From the NCBI GenBank assembly GCA_023053685.1, contig JALIGW010000217.1, positions 62,001-126,000 of the forward strand: a stretch of DNA of 64,000 nt. The letters are read 5' to 3'. The position numbers and the translations under genes are program-made. This stretch comes from Diadophis punctatus similis (lineage: Eukaryota > Chordata > Lepidosauria > Squamata > Dipsadidae). The first letter of the stretch is position 1. The number at the start of each line of letters is the position of its first letter. Of the stretch, positions 46,439 through 59,377 are shown in pieces. The notes under the pieces were generated by a model. It was not told the DNA's origin, made no database searches, and saw nothing but the letters and a program-made list of their open reading frames with translations.

Positions 46439-49400
46439 TTTTTCATTTCTGAGGTGTTTGTCAAAAGTGATGTTTTTGGACTGAATTGAATCCTAAGGCG
46501 AATGCTGTGTTAGACTTTCGGCTAGCTCTTCAGGGTAGGTTCGGAATCGAAAATCAAGTGAGAATTTGGCTTTCCAGCCCGTGGGGAACAGGAATATGTG
46601 TTTCTTTTTCATTTCTGAGGTGTTTGTCAAAAGTGATGTTTTTGGGCTGAATTGAGAAATAAGGCGAATGCTGTGTTAGACTTTGGGCTAGCTCTTCAGG
46701 GTAGGCTCGGAATCGAAAATCAAGCGAGAATTTGGTTTTCCAGCATGTGGGGAACAGGAATATGTGTTTCTTTTTCATTTCTGAGGTGTTTGTCAAAAGT
46801 GATGTTTTTGGACTGAATTGAATCCTAAGGCGAAAGCTGTGTTAGACTTTCGGCTAGCTCTTCAGGGTAGGCTCGGAATCGAAAAGCAAGCGAGAATTCG
46901 GCTTTCCAGCCCGTGGGGAACAGGAATATGTGTTTCTTTTTCATTTCTGAGGTGTTTGTCAAAAGTGATGTTTTTGGGCTGAATTGAATCCTAAGGCGAA
47001 TGCTGTGTTAGACTTTGGGCTAGCTCTTCAGGGTAGGCTCGGAATCGAAAATCAAGCGAGAATTCGGCTTTCCAGCATGTGGGGAACAGGAATATGTGTT
47101 TCTTTTTCATTTCTGAGGTGTTTGTCAAAAGTCATGTTTTTTGGCTGTATTGAATCCTAAGGCGAATGCTGTGTTAGACATTGGGATAGCTCTTTAGGGT
47201 AAGCTCGGAATCGAAAATCAAGCGAGAATTTGGCTTTCCAGCCCGTGGGGAACAGGAATATGTGTTTCTTTTTTATTTCTGAGGTGTTTGTCAAAAGTGA
47301 TGTTTTTGGGCTGAATTGAGAAATAAGGCGAATGCTGTGTTAGACCTTGGGCTAGCTCTTCAGGGTAGGCTCGGAATCAAAATTCAAGCGAGAATTCGGC
47401 TTTCCAGCCCGTGGGGAACAGGAATATGTGTTTCTTTTTTATTTCTGAGGTGTTTGTCAAAAGTCATGTTTTTTGGCTGTATTGAGTCCTAAGGCGAATG
47501 CTGTGTTAGACTTTGGGCTAGCTCTTCAGGGTAGGCTCGGAATCAAAATTCAAGCGAGAATTCGGCTTTCCAGCCCGTGGGGAACAGGAATATGTGTTTC
47601 TTTTTCATTTCTGAGGTGTTTGTCAAAAGTGATGTTTTTGGACAATTGAATCCTAAGGCGAATGCTGTGTTAGACTTTGGGCTAGCTCTTCAGGGTAGGC
47701 TCGGAATCGAAAATCAAGCGAGAATTTGGCTTTCCAGCCTGTGGGGAACAGGAATATGTGTTTCATTTTCATTTCTGAGGTGTTTGTCAAAAGTCATGTT
47801 TTTTGGCTGTATTGAGTCCTAAGGCGAATGCTGTGTTAGACTTTGGGCTAGCTCTTCAGGGTAGGCTTGGAATCGAAAATCAAGCGAGAATTCAGCTTTC
47901 CAGCCTGTGGGGAACAGGAATATGTGTTTCTTTTTCATTTCTGAGGTGTTTGTCAAAAGTGATGTTTTTGGACAATTGAATCCTAAGGCGAATGCTGTGT
48001 TAGACTTTGGGCTAGCTCTTCAGGGTAGGCTCGGAATCGAAAATCAAGCGAGAATTCGGCTTTCCAGCCTGTGGGGAACAGGAATATGTGTTTCATTTTC
48101 ATTTCTGAGGTGTTTGTCAAAAGTCATGTTTTTTGGCTGTATTGAGTCCTAAGGCGAATGCTGTGTTAGACTTTGGGCTAGCTCTTCAGGGAAAGGTCGG
48201 AATCAAAAATCAAGCGAGAATTCGGCTTTCCAGCCTGTGGGGAACAGGAATATGTGTTTCATTTTCATTTCTGAGGTGTTTGTCAAAAGTCATGTTTTTT
48301 GGCTGTATTGAGAACTAAGGCGAATTCCGTGTTAGACATTGGGCTTTCTGTTCAGGGAAAGCTCGGAATCAAAAATCAAGCGAGAATTCGGCTTTCCAGC
48401 CCGTGGGGAACAGGAATATTTCTTTCTTTTTCATTTCTGAGGTGTTTGTCAAAAGTGATGTTTTTGGCTGAATTGAGAAATAAGGCGAATGCTGTGTTAG
48501 ACCTTGGGCTAGCTCTTCAGGGTAGGCTCGGAATCGAAAATGAAGTGAGAATTCAGCTTTCCAGCCCGTGGGGAACAGGAATATGTGTTTCTTTTTCATT
48601 TCTGAGGTGTTTGTCAAAAGTCATGTTTTTTGGCTGTATTGAGTCCTAAGGCGAATGCTGTGTTAGACTTTGGGCTAGCTCTTCAGGGTAGGCTCGGAAT
48701 CAAAATTCAAGCGAGAATTCGGCTTTCCAGCCCGTGGGGAACAGGAATATGTGTTTCTTTTTCATTTCTGAGGTGTTTGTCAAAAGTCATGTTTTGGACA
48801 ATTGAATCCTAAGGCGAATGCTTTGTTAGACTTTGGGCTAGCTCTTCAGGGTAGGCTCGGAATCGAAAATCAAGTGAGAATTTGGCTTTCCAGCCTGTGG
48901 GGAACAGGAATATGTGTTTCATTTTCATTTCTGAGGTGTTTGTCAAAAGTCATGTTTTTTGGCTGTATTGAGTCCTAAGGCGAATGCTGTGTTAGACTTT
49001 GGGCTAGCTCTTCAGGGTAGGCTTGGAATTGAAAATCAAGCGAGAATTCGGCTTTCCAGCCTGTGGGGAACAGGAATATGTGTTTCCTTTTCATTTCTGA
49101 GGTGTTTGTCAAAAGTCATGTTTTTTGGCTGTATTGAGTCCTAAGGCGAATGCTGTGTTAGACTTTGGGCTAGCTCTTCAGGGAAAGGTCGGAATCAAAA
49201 ATCAAGCGAGAATTCGGCTTTCCAGCCTGTGGGGAACAGGAATATGTGTTTCATTTTCATTTCTGAGGTGTTTGTCAAAAGTCATGTTTTTTGGCTGTAT
49301 TGAGTCCAAAGGCGAATGCTGTGTTAGACTTTGGGCTAGCTCTTCAGGGTAGGCTCGGAATCGAAAATCAAGCGAGAATTCGGCTTTCCAGCCTGTGGGG

Positions 49401-50029
49401 AACAGGAATATGTGTTTCTTTTTCATTCTGAGGTGTTTGTCAAAAGTGATGTTTTTGGGCTGAATTGAGAACTAAGGCGAATTCCGTGTTAGACATTGGG
49501 CTTTCTGTTCAGGGAAAGCTCGGAATCAAAAATCAAGCGAGAATTCGGCTTTCCAGCCTGTGGGGAACAGGAATATGTGTTTCATTTTCATTTCTGAGGT
49601 GTTTGTCAAAAGTGATGTTTTTGGGCTGAATTGAATCCTAAGGCGAATGCTGTGTTAGACTTTGGGCTAGCTCTTCAGGGTAGGCTCGGAATCGAAAATG
49701 AAGCGAGAATTCAGCTTTCCAGCATGTGGGGAACAGGAATATGTGTTTCTTTTTCATTTCTGAGGTGTTTGTCAAAAGTGATGTTTTTGGACAATTGAAT
49801 CCTAAGGCGAATGCTGTGTTAGACTTTGGGCTAGCTCTTCAGGGTAGGCTCGGAATCAAAAATCAAGCGAGAATTTGGCTTTCCAGCACGTGGGGAACAG
49901 GAATATGTCTTTCTTTTTCATTTCTGAGGTGTTTGTCAAAAGTGATGTTTTGGGCTGAATTGAATCCTAAGGCGAATGCTGTGTTAGACCTTGGGCAAGC
50001 TCTTCAGGGAAAGGTCGGAATGAAAAATC
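46439..50029 (+). repeat. Transition zone between the two HOR domains
   Basis: Satellite only. It starts with the last left-domain marker (46,558) and a partial fifth 2.37-kb module (about 46,661-47,213, ending where aaaagcaag becomes aaaatcaag). Then come 330-bp dimers (gacaattg at 47,641 and 47,971). After that order breaks down: single-base losses appear at about 48,466 (tttttggctg), 48,790 (catgttttggac), 49,425 (ttttcattctg), 49,948 and 50,052. The unit at about 48,785 fuses gtcatg to ggacaattg, a hybrid not seen elsewhere. Confidence 0.78.
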
Positions 50030-51357
50030 AAGCGAGAATTCGGCTTTCCAGCCGTGGGGAACAGGAATATGTGTTTCTTTTTCATTTCTGAGGTGTTTGT
50101 CAAAAGTGATGTTTTTGGGCTGAATTGAATCCTAAGGCGAATGCTGTGTTAGACTTTGGGCTAGCTCTTCAGGGTAGGCTCGGAATCGAAAATCAAGCGA
50201 GAATTTGGTTTTCCAGCACGTGGGGAACAGGAATATGTCTTTCTTTTTCATTTCTGAGGTGTTTGTCAAAAGTGATGTTTTTGGACTGAATTGAATCCTA
50301 AGGCGAATGCTGTGTTAGACTTTCGGCTAGCTCTTCAGGGTAGGCTCGGAATCGAAAATCAAGCGAGAATTTGGCTTTCCAGCACGTGGGGAACAGGAAT
50401 ATGTCTTTCTTTTTCATTTCTGAGGTGTTTGTCAAAAGTGATGTTTTTGGGCTGAATTGAATCCTAAGGCGAATGCTGTGTTAGACCTTGGGCTAGTTCT
50501 TCAGGGAAAGGTCGGAATCAAAAATCAAGCGAGAATTCGGCTTTCCAGCCCGTGGGGAACAGGAATATGTGTTTCTTTTTCATTTCTGAGGTGTTTGTCA
50601 AAAGTGATGTTTTTGGGCTGAATTGAGAAATAAGGCGAATGCTGTGTTAGACATTGGGCTAGCTCTTCAGGGTAGGCTCGGAATCAAAATTCAAGCGAGA
50701 ATTCGGCTTTCCAGCATGTGGGGAACAGGAATATGTGTTTCTTTTTCATTTCTGATGTGTTTGTCAAAAGTGATGTTTTTTGGCTGAATTGAGAACTAAG
50801 GCGAATTCCGTGTTAGACATTGGGCTAGCTCTTCAGGGAAAGGTCGGAATCAAAAATCAAGAGAGAATTCAGCTTTCCAGCCTGTGGGGAACAGGAATAT
50901 GTGTTTCATTTTCATTTCTGAGGTGTTTGTCAAAAGTGATGTTTTTGGACTGAATTGAATCCTAAGGCGAATGCTGTGTTAGACTTTGGGCTAGCTCTTC
51001 AGGGTAGGCTCGGAATCGAAAATCAAGCGAGAATTCGGCTTTCCAGCCTGTGGGGAACAGGAATATGTGTTTCATTTTCATTTCTGAGGTGTTTGTCAAA
51101 AGTCATGTTTTTTGGCTGTATTGAGTCCTAAGGCGAATGCTGTGTTAGACTTTGGGCTAGCTCTTCAGGGAAAGGTCGGAATCAAAAATCAAGCGAGAAT
51201 TCGGCTTTCCAGGCTGTGGGGAACAGGAATATGTGTTTCATTTTCATTTCTGAGGTGTTTGTCAAAAGTCATGTTTTTTGGCTGTATTGAGTCCTAAGGC
51301 GAATGCTGTGTTAGACTTTGGGCTAGCTCTTCAGGGTAGGCTCGGAATCGAAAATCA
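50030..51357 (+). repeat. 1,327/1,328-bp HOR (8 monomers), copy 1
   Basis: Eight units: common with ggttttcc, ctttcggctag, gacc with gggctagttc, gaaataagg, the gatgtg/gaactaagg unit with aatcaagagag (50,861, right-domain marker), ggactgaattg, and two 'gtcatg' units. The next block matches at +1,328, then +1,327. Confidence 0.87.
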
Positions 51358-52693
51358 AGCGAGAATTCGGCTTTCCAGCCCGTGGGGAACAGGAATATGT
51401 GTTTCTTTTTCATTTCTGAGGTGTTTGTCAAAAGTGATGTTTTTGGGCTGAATTGAATCCTAAGGCGAATGCTGTGTTAGACTTTGGGCTAGCTCTTCAG
51501 GGTAGGCTCGGAATCGAAAATCAAGCGAGAATTTGGTTTTCCAGCACGTGGGAACAGGAATATGTGTTTCTTTTTCATTTCTGAGGTGTTTGTCAAAAGT
51601 GATGTTTTTGGACTGAATTGAATCCTAAGGCGAATGCTGTGTTAGACTTTCGGCTAGCTCTTCAGGGTAGGCTCGGAATCGAAAATCAAGCGAGAATTTG
51701 GCTTTCCAGCACGTGGGGAACAGGAATATGTCTTTCTTTTTCATTTCTGAGGTGTTTGTCAAAAGTGATGTTTTTGGGCTGAATTGAATCCTAAGGCGAA
51801 TGCTGTGTTAGACCTTGGGCTAGTTCTTCAGGGAAAGGTCGGAATCAAAAATCAAGCGAGAATTCGGCTTTCCAGCCCGTGGGGAACAGGAATATGTGTT
51901 TCTTTTTCATTTCTGAGGTGTTTGTCAAAAGTGATGTTTTTGGGCTGAATTGAGAAATAAGGCGAATGCTGTGTTAGACATTGGGCTAGCTCTTCAGGGT
52001 AGGCTCGGAATCAAAATTCAAGCGAGAATTCGGCTTTCCAGCATGTGGGGAACAGGAATATGTGTTTCTTTTTCATTTCTGATGTGTTTGTCAAAAGTGA
52101 TGTTTTTTGGCTGAATTGAGAACTAAGGCGAATTCCGTGTTAGACATTGGGCTAGCTCTTCAGGGAAAGGTCGGAATCAAAAATCAAGAGAGAATTCAGC
52201 TTTCCAGCCTGTGGGGAACAGGAATATGTGTTTCATTTTCATTTCTGAGGTGTTTGTCAAAAGTGATGTTTTTGGACTGAATTGAATCCTAAGGCGAATG
52301 CTGTGTTAGACTTTGGGCTAGCTCTTCAGGGTAGGCTCGGAATCGAAAATCAAGCGAGAATTCGGCTTTCCAGCCTGTGGGGAACAGGAATATGTGTTTC
52401 ATTTTCATTTCTGAGGTGTTTGTCAAAAGTCATGTTTTTTGGCTGTATTGAGTCCTAAGGCGAATGCTGTGTTAGACTTTGGGCTAGCTCTTCAGGGAAA
52501 GGTCGGAATCAAAAATCAAGCGAGAATTCGGCTTTCCAGCCTGTGGGGAACAGGAATATGTGTTTCATTTTCATTTCTGAGGTGTTTGTCAAAAGTCATG
52601 TTTTTTGGCTGTATTGAGTCCTAAGGCGAATGCTGTGTTAGACTTTGGGCTAGCTCTTCAGGGTAGGCTCGGAATCGAAAATCAAGCGAGAAT
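51358..52693 (+). repeat. 1,327/1,328-bp HOR (8 monomers), copy 2
   Basis: Tandem copy of 50,030-51,357, one base shorter because cacgtgggaac at about 51,547 has lost a G. Right-domain marker at 52,188. ccaggctg at about 51,211 in copy 1 is ccagcctg here. Confidence 0.87.
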
Positions 52694-55239
52694 TTGGCTT
52701 TCCAGCACGTGGGGAACAGGAATATGTCTTTCTTTTTCATTTCTGAGGTGTTTGTCAAAAGTGATGTTTTTGGGCTGAATTGAATCCTAAGGCGAATGCT
52801 GTGTTAGACCTTGGGCTAGCTCTTCAGGGAAAGGTCGAATAAAAAATCAAGCGAGAATTCGGCTTTCCAGCCCGTGGGGAACAGGAATATGTGTTTCTTT
52901 TTCATTTCTGAGGTGTTTGTCAAAAGTGATGTTTTTGGGCTGAATTGAATCCTAAGGCGAATGCTGTGTTAGACTTTCGGCTAGCTCTTCAGGGTAGGCT
53001 CGGAATCGAAAATCAAGCGAGAATTTGGCTTTCCAGCACGTGGGGAACAGGAATATGTCTTTCTTTTTCATTTCTGAGGTGTTTGTCAAAAGTGATGTTT
53101 TTGGGCTGAATTGAATCCTAAGGCGAATGCTGTGTTAGACCTTGGGCTAGCTCTTCAGGGAAAGGTCGGAATCAGAAATCAAGCGAGAATTCGGCTTTCC
53201 AGCCCGTGGTGAACAGGAATATGTGTTTCTTTTTCATTTCTGAGGTGTTTGTCAAAAGTGATGTTTTTGGGCTGAATTGAGAAATAAGGCGAATGCTGTG
53301 TTAGACCTTGGGCTAGCTCTTCAGGGTAGGCTCGGAATCAAAATTCAAGCGAGAATTCGGCTTTCCAGCATGTGGGGAACAGGAATATGTGTTTCTTTTT
53401 CATTTCTGAGGTGTTTGTCAAAAGTGATGTTTTTGGGCTGAATTGAATCCTAAGGCGAATGCTGTGTTAGACCTTGGGCTAGTTCTTCAGGGAAAGGTCG
53501 GAATCAAAAATCAAGCGAGAATTCGGCTTTCCAGCCCGTGGGGAACAGGAATATGTGTTTCTTTTTCATTTCTGAGGTGTTTGTCAAAGTGATGTTTTTG
53601 GGCTGAATTGAGAAATAAGGCGAATGCTGTGTTAGACATTGGGCTAGCTCTTCAGGGTAGGCTCGGAATCAAAATTCAAGCGAGAATTCGGCTTTCCAGC
53701 ATGTGGGGAACAGGAATATGTGTTTCTTTTTCATTTCTGATGTGTTTGTCAAAAGTGATGTTTTTTTTGCTGAATTGAGAACTAAGGCGAATTCCGTGTT
53801 AGACATTGGGCTAGCTCTTCAGGGAAAGGTCGGAATCAAAAATCAAGAGAGAATTCAGCTTTCCAGCCTGTGGGGAACAGGAATATGTGTTCATTTTCAT
53901 TTCTGAGGTGTTTGTCAAAAGTGATGTTTTTGGACTGAATTGAATCCTAAGGCGAATGCTGTGTTAGACTTTGGGCTAGCTCTTCAGGGTAGGCTCGGAA
54001 TCGAAAATCAAGCGAGAATTCGGCTTTCCAGCCTGTGGGGAACAGGAATATGTGTTTCATTTTCATTTCTGAGGTGTTTGTCAAAAGTCATGTTTTTTGG
54101 CTGTATTGAGTCCTAAGGCGAATGCTGTGTTAGACTTTGGGCTAGCTCTTCAGGGAAAGGTCGGAATCAAAAATCAAGCGAGAATTCGGCTTTCCAGCCT
54201 GTGGGGAACAGGAATATGTGTTTCATTTTCATTTCTGAGGTGTTTGTCAAAAGTGATGTTTTTGGGCTGAATTGAATCCTAAGGCGAATGCTGTGTTAGA
54301 CTTTGGGCTAGCTCTTCAGGGTAGGCTCGGAATCGAAAATCAAGCGAGAATTTGGTTTTCCAGCACGTGGGGAACAGGAATATGTGTTTCTTTTTCATTT
54401 CTGAGGTGTTTGTCAAAAGTGATGTTTTTGGACTGAATTGAATCCTAAGGCGAATGCTGTGTTAGACTTTCGGCTAGCTCTTCAGGGTAGGCTCGGAATC
54501 GAAAATCAAGCGAGAATTTGGCTTTCCAGCACGTGGGGAACAGGAATATGTCTTTCTTTTTCATTTCTGAGGTGTTTGTCAAAAGTGATGTTTTTGGGCT
54601 GAATTGAATCCTAAGGCGAATGCTGTGTTAGACCTTGGGCTAGTTCTTCAGGGAAAGGTCGGAATCAAAAATCAAGCGAGAATTCGGCTTTCCAGCCCGT
54701 GGGGAACAGGAATATGTGTTTCTTTTTCATTTCTGAGGTGTTTGTCAAAAGTGATGTTTTTGGGCTGAATTGAGAAATAAGGCGAATGCTGTGTTAGACA
54801 TTGGGCTAGCTCTTCAGGGTAGGCTCGGAATCAAAATTCAAGCGAGAATTCGGCTTTCCAGCATGTGGGGAACAGGAATATGTGTTTCTTTTTCATTTCT
54901 GATGTGTTTGTCAAAAGTGATGTTTTTTGGCTGAATTGAGAACTAAGGCGAATTCCGTGTTAGACATTGGGCTAGCTCTTCAGGGAAAGGTCGGAATCAA
55001 AAATCAAGAGAGAATTCAGCTTTCCAGCCTGTGGGGAACAGGAATATGTGTTTCATTTTCATTTCTGAGGTGTTTGTCAAAAGTGATGTTTTTGGACTGA
55101 ATTGAATCCTAAGGCGAATGCTGTGTTAGACTTTGGGCTAGCTCTTCAGGGTAGGCTCGGAATCGAAAATCAAGCGAGAATTCGGCTTTCCAGCCTGTGG
55201 GGAACAGGAATATGTGTTTCATTTTCATTTCTGAGGTGT
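52694..55239 (+). repeat. Right-domain HOR, variable copy
   Basis: Follows the order of the 55.2-57.9 kb stretch at about +2,654, with right-domain markers at 53,847 and 55,008 (1,161 apart). It carries the inherited ggtcgaat deletion (52,834) plus private changes: gtcaaagtgatg (53,585), a run of eight T at 53,761, and tgtgttcatt (53,888). Confidence 0.78.
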
Positions 55240-58200
55240 TTGTCAAAAGTCATGTTTTTTGGCTGTATTGAGTCCTAAGGCGAATGCTGTGTTAGACTAT
55301 GGGCTAGCTCTTCAGGGTAGGCTCGGAATCGAAAATCAAGCGAGAATTTGGCTTTCCAGCACGTGGGGAACAGGAATATGTCTTTCTTTTTCATTTCTGA
55401 GGTGTTTGTCAAAAGTGATGTTTTTGGGCTGAATTGAATCCTAAGGCGAATGCTGTGTTAGACCTTGGGCTAGCTCTTCAGGGAAAGGTCGAATCAAAAA
55501 TCAAGCGAGAATTCGGCTTTCCAGCCCGTGGGGAACAGGAATATGTGTTTCTTTTTCATTTCTGAGGTGTTGTCAAAAGTGATGTTTTTGGGCTGAATTG
55601 AATCCTAAGGCGAATGCTGTGTTAGACTTTCGGCTAGCTCTTCAGGGTAGGCTCGGAATCGAAAATCAAGCGAGAATTTGGCTTTCCAGCACGTGGGGAA
55701 CAGGAATATGTCTTTCTTTTTCATTTCTGAGGTGTTTGTCAAAAGTGATGTTTTTGGGCTGAATTGAATCCTAAGGCGAATGCTGTGTTAGACCTTGGGC
55801 TAGCTCTTCAGGGAAAGGTCGGAATCAAAAATCAAGCGAGAATTCGGCTTTCCAGCCCGTGGGGAACAGGAATATGTGTTTCTTTTTCATTTCTGAGGTG
55901 TTTGTCAAAAGTGATGTTTTTGGGCTGAATTGAATCCTAAGGCGAATGCTGTGTTAGACTTTGGGCTAGCTCTTCAGGGTAGGCTCGGAATCGAAAATGA
56001 AGCGAGAATTCAGCTTTCCAGCATGTGGGGAACAGGAATATGTGTTTCTTTTTCATTTCTGAGGTGTTTGTCAAAAGTGATGTTTTTGGACAATTGAATC
56101 CTAAGGCGAATGCTGTGTTAGACCTTGGGCTAGCTCTTCAGGAAAGGTCGAATCAAAATCAAGCGAGAATTCGGCTTTCCAGCCCGTGGGGAACAGGAAT
56201 ATGTGTTTCTTTTTCATTTCTGAGGTGTTTGTCAAAAGTGATGTTTTTGGGCTGAATTGAATCCTAAGGCGAATGCTGTGTTAGACATTGGGCTAGCTCT
56301 TCAGGGTAGGCTCGGAATCAAAATTCAAGCGAGAATTCGGCTTTCCAGCATGTGGGGAACAGGAATATGTGTTTCTTTTTCATTTCTGATGTGTTTGTCA
56401 AAAGTGATGTTTTTTGGCTGAATTGAGAACTAAGGCGAATTCCGTGTTAGACATTGGGCTAGCTCTTCAGGGAAAGGTCGGAATCAAAAATCAAGAGAGA
56501 ATTCAGCTTTCCAGCCTGTGGGGAACAGGAATATGTGTTTCATTTTCATTTCTGAGGTGTTTGTCAAAAGTGATGTTTTTGGACTGAATTGAATCCTAAG
56601 GCGAATGCTGTGTTAGACTTTGGGCTAGCTCTTCAGGGTAGGCTCGGAATCGAAAATCAAGCGAGAATTCGGCTTTCCAGCCTGTGGGGAACAGGAATAT
56701 GTGTTTCATTTTCATTTCTGAGGTGTTTGTCAAAAGTCATGTTTTTTGGCTGTATTGAGTCCTAAGGCGAATGCTGTGTTAGACTTTGGGCTAGCTCTTC
56801 AGGGTAGGCTCGGAATCGAAAATCAAGCGAGAATTCGGCTTTCCAGCCCGTGGGGAACAGGAATATGTGTTTCTTTTTCATTTCTGAGGTGTTTGTCAAA
56901 AGTGATGTTTTTGGGCTGAATTGAATCCTAAGGCGAATGCTGTGTTAGACTTTGGGCTAGCTCTTCAGGGTAGGCTCGGAATCGAAAATCAAGCGAGAAT
57001 TTGGTTTCCAGCACGTGGGGAACAGGAATATGTGTTTCTTTTTCATTTCTGAGGTGTTTGTCAAAAGTGATGTTTTTGGACTGAATTGAATCCTAAGGCG
57101 AATGCTGTGTTAGACTTTCGGCTAGCTCTTCAGGGTAGGCTCGGAATCGAAAATCAAGCGAGAATTTGGCTTTCCAGCACGTGGGGAACAGGAATATGTC
57201 TTTCTTTTTCATTTCTGAGGTGTTTGTCAAAAGTGATGTTTTTGGGCTGAATTGAATCCTAAGGCGAATGCTGTGTTAGACCTTGGGCTAGTTCTTCAGG
57301 GAAAGGTCGGAATCAAAAATCAAGCGAGAATTCGGCTTTCCAGCCCGTGGGGAACAGGAATATGTGTTTCTTTTTCATTTCTGAGGTGTTTGTCAAAAGT
57401 GATGTTTTTGGGCTGAATTGAGAAATAAGGCGAATGCTGTGTTAGACATTGGGCTAGCTCTTCAGGGTAGGCTCGGAATCAAAATTCAAGCGAGAATTCG
57501 GCTTTCCAGCATGTGGGGAACAGGAATATGTGTTTCTTTTTCATTTCTGATGTGTTTGTCAAAAGTGATGTTTTTTGGCTGAATTGAGAACTAAGGCGAA
57601 TTCCGTGTTAGACATTGGGCTAGCTCTTCAGGGAAAGGTCGGAATCAAAAATCAAGAGAGAATTCAGCTTTCCAGCCTGTGGGGAACAGGAATATGTGTT
57701 TCATTTTCATTTCTGAGGTGTTTGTCAAAAGTGATGTTTTTGGACTGAATTGAATCCTAAGGCGAATGCTGTGTTAGACTTTGGGCTAGCTCTTCAGGGT
57801 AGGCTCGGAATCGAAAATCAAGCGAGAATTCGGCTTTCCAGCCTGTGGGGAACAGGAATATGTGTTTCATTTTCATTTCTGAGGTGTTTGTCAAAAGTCA
57901 TGTTTTTTGGCTGTATTGAGTCCTAAGGCGAATGCTGTGTTAGACTATGGGCTAGCTCTTCAGGGTAGGCTCGGAATCGAAAATCAAGCGAGAATTTGGC
58001 TTTCCAGCACGTGGGGAACAGGAATATGTCTTTCTTTTTCATTTCTGAGGTGTTTGTCAAAAGTGATGTTTTTGGGCTGAATTGAATCCTAAGGCGAATG
58101 CTGTGTTAGACCTTGGGCTAGCTCTTCCGGGAAAGGTCGAATCAAAAATCAAGCGAGAATTCGGCTTTCCAGCCCGTGGGGAACAGGAATATGTGTTTCT

Positions 58201-59377
58201 TTTTCATTTCTGAGGTGTTTGTCAAAAGTGATGTTTTGGGCTGAATTGAATCCTAAGGCGAATGCTGTGTTAGACTTTCGGCTAGCTCTTCAGGGTAGGC
58301 TCGGAATCGAAAATCAAGCGAGAATTTGGCTTTCCAGCACGTGGGGAACAGGAATATGTCTTTCTTTTTCATTTCTGAGGTGTTTGTCAAAAGTGATGTT
58401 TTTGGGCTGAATTGAATCCTAAGGCGAATGCTGTGTTAGACCTTGGGCTAGCTCTTCAGGGAAAGGTCGGAATCAGAAATCAAGCAAGAATTCGGCTTTC
58501 CAGCCGTGGTGAACAGGAATATGTGTTTCTTTTTCATTTCTGAGGTGTTTGTCAAAAGTGATGTTTTTGGGCTGAATTGAGAAATAAGGCGAATGCTGTG
58601 TTAGACCTTGGGCTAGCTCTTCAGGGTAGGCTCGGAATCAAAATTCAAGCGAGAATTCGGCTTTCCAGCATGTGGGGAACAGAATATGTGTTTCTTTTTC
58701 ATTTCTGATGTGTTTGTCAAAAGTGATGTTTTTTGGCTGTATTGAATCCTAAGGCGAATGCTGTGTTAGACATTGGGCTAGCTCTTTAGGGTAAGCTCGG
58801 AATCGAAAATCAAGCGAGAATTTGGCTTTCCAGCACGTGGGGAACAGGAATATTTCTTTCTTTTTCATTTCTGAGGTGTTTGTCAAAAGTGATGTTTTTG
58901 GGCTGAATTGAGAAATAAGGCGAATGCTGTGTTAGACCTTGGGCTAGCTCTTCAGGGTAGGCTCGGAATCAAAATTCAAGCGAGAATTCGGCTTTCCAGC
59001 CCGTGGGGAACAGGAATATGTGTTTCTTTTTTATTTCTGAGGTGTTTGTCAAAAGTCATGTTTTTTGGCTGTATTGAGTCCTAAGGCGAATGCTGTGTTA
59101 GACTTTGGGCTAGCTCTTCAGGGTAGGCTCGGAATCAAAATTCAAGCGAGAATTCGGCTTTCCAGCCCGTGGGGAACAGGAATATGTGTTTCTTTTTCAT
59201 TTCTGAGGTGTTTGTCAAAAGTGATGTTTTTGGGCTGAATTGAATCCTAAGGCGAATGCTGTGTTAGACTTTGGGCTAGCTCTTCAGGGTAGGCTCGGAT
59301 CGAAATGAAGCGAGAATTCAGCTTTCCAGCATGTGGGGAACAGGAATATGTGTTTCTTTTTCATTTCTGAGGTGTTT
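55240..59377 (+). repeat. ~4,138-bp HOR (25 monomers), copy 1
   Basis: About 25 units. Marks shared with copy 2 at +4,136 to +4,138: the changed gacta- unit (55,295), gacaattg (56,089), right-domain markers (56,495 and 57,656), gactat (57,943), gctcttccggg (58,121), atcagaaatc and gtggtgaac, and the taagctcgg cassette (58,737). Drift of the offset reflects scattered one-base losses. Confidence 0.87.
58737..59229 (+). repeat. taagctcgg cassette, copy 3
   Basis: Three-unit run as at 16,970: gtattgaatcc with gctctttagggtaagctcgg and aatatttctttc, gaaataagg, then ttttttatttctg. Here it follows a gatgtg unit, a context not seen for the copies in the left domain. Confidence 0.78.

Noticed and set aside
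48299..48649. Open frame of 116 codons
   Set aside because: A one-base loss at about 48,466 joins frames from two neighbouring monomers; each half is found as a shorter frame throughout the array.
49726..50091. Open frame of 121 codons, the longest in the window
   Set aside because: It starts and ends in satellite units and is lengthened by single-base losses that shift the frame. The same peptide fragments recur in dozens of units in both strands, with no conserved start context or codon pattern.
53761..53768. Run of eight T as a promoter or terminator element
   Set aside because: It is a one-base lengthened version of the T run present in every monomer at that position, with no adjacent hairpin or gene.
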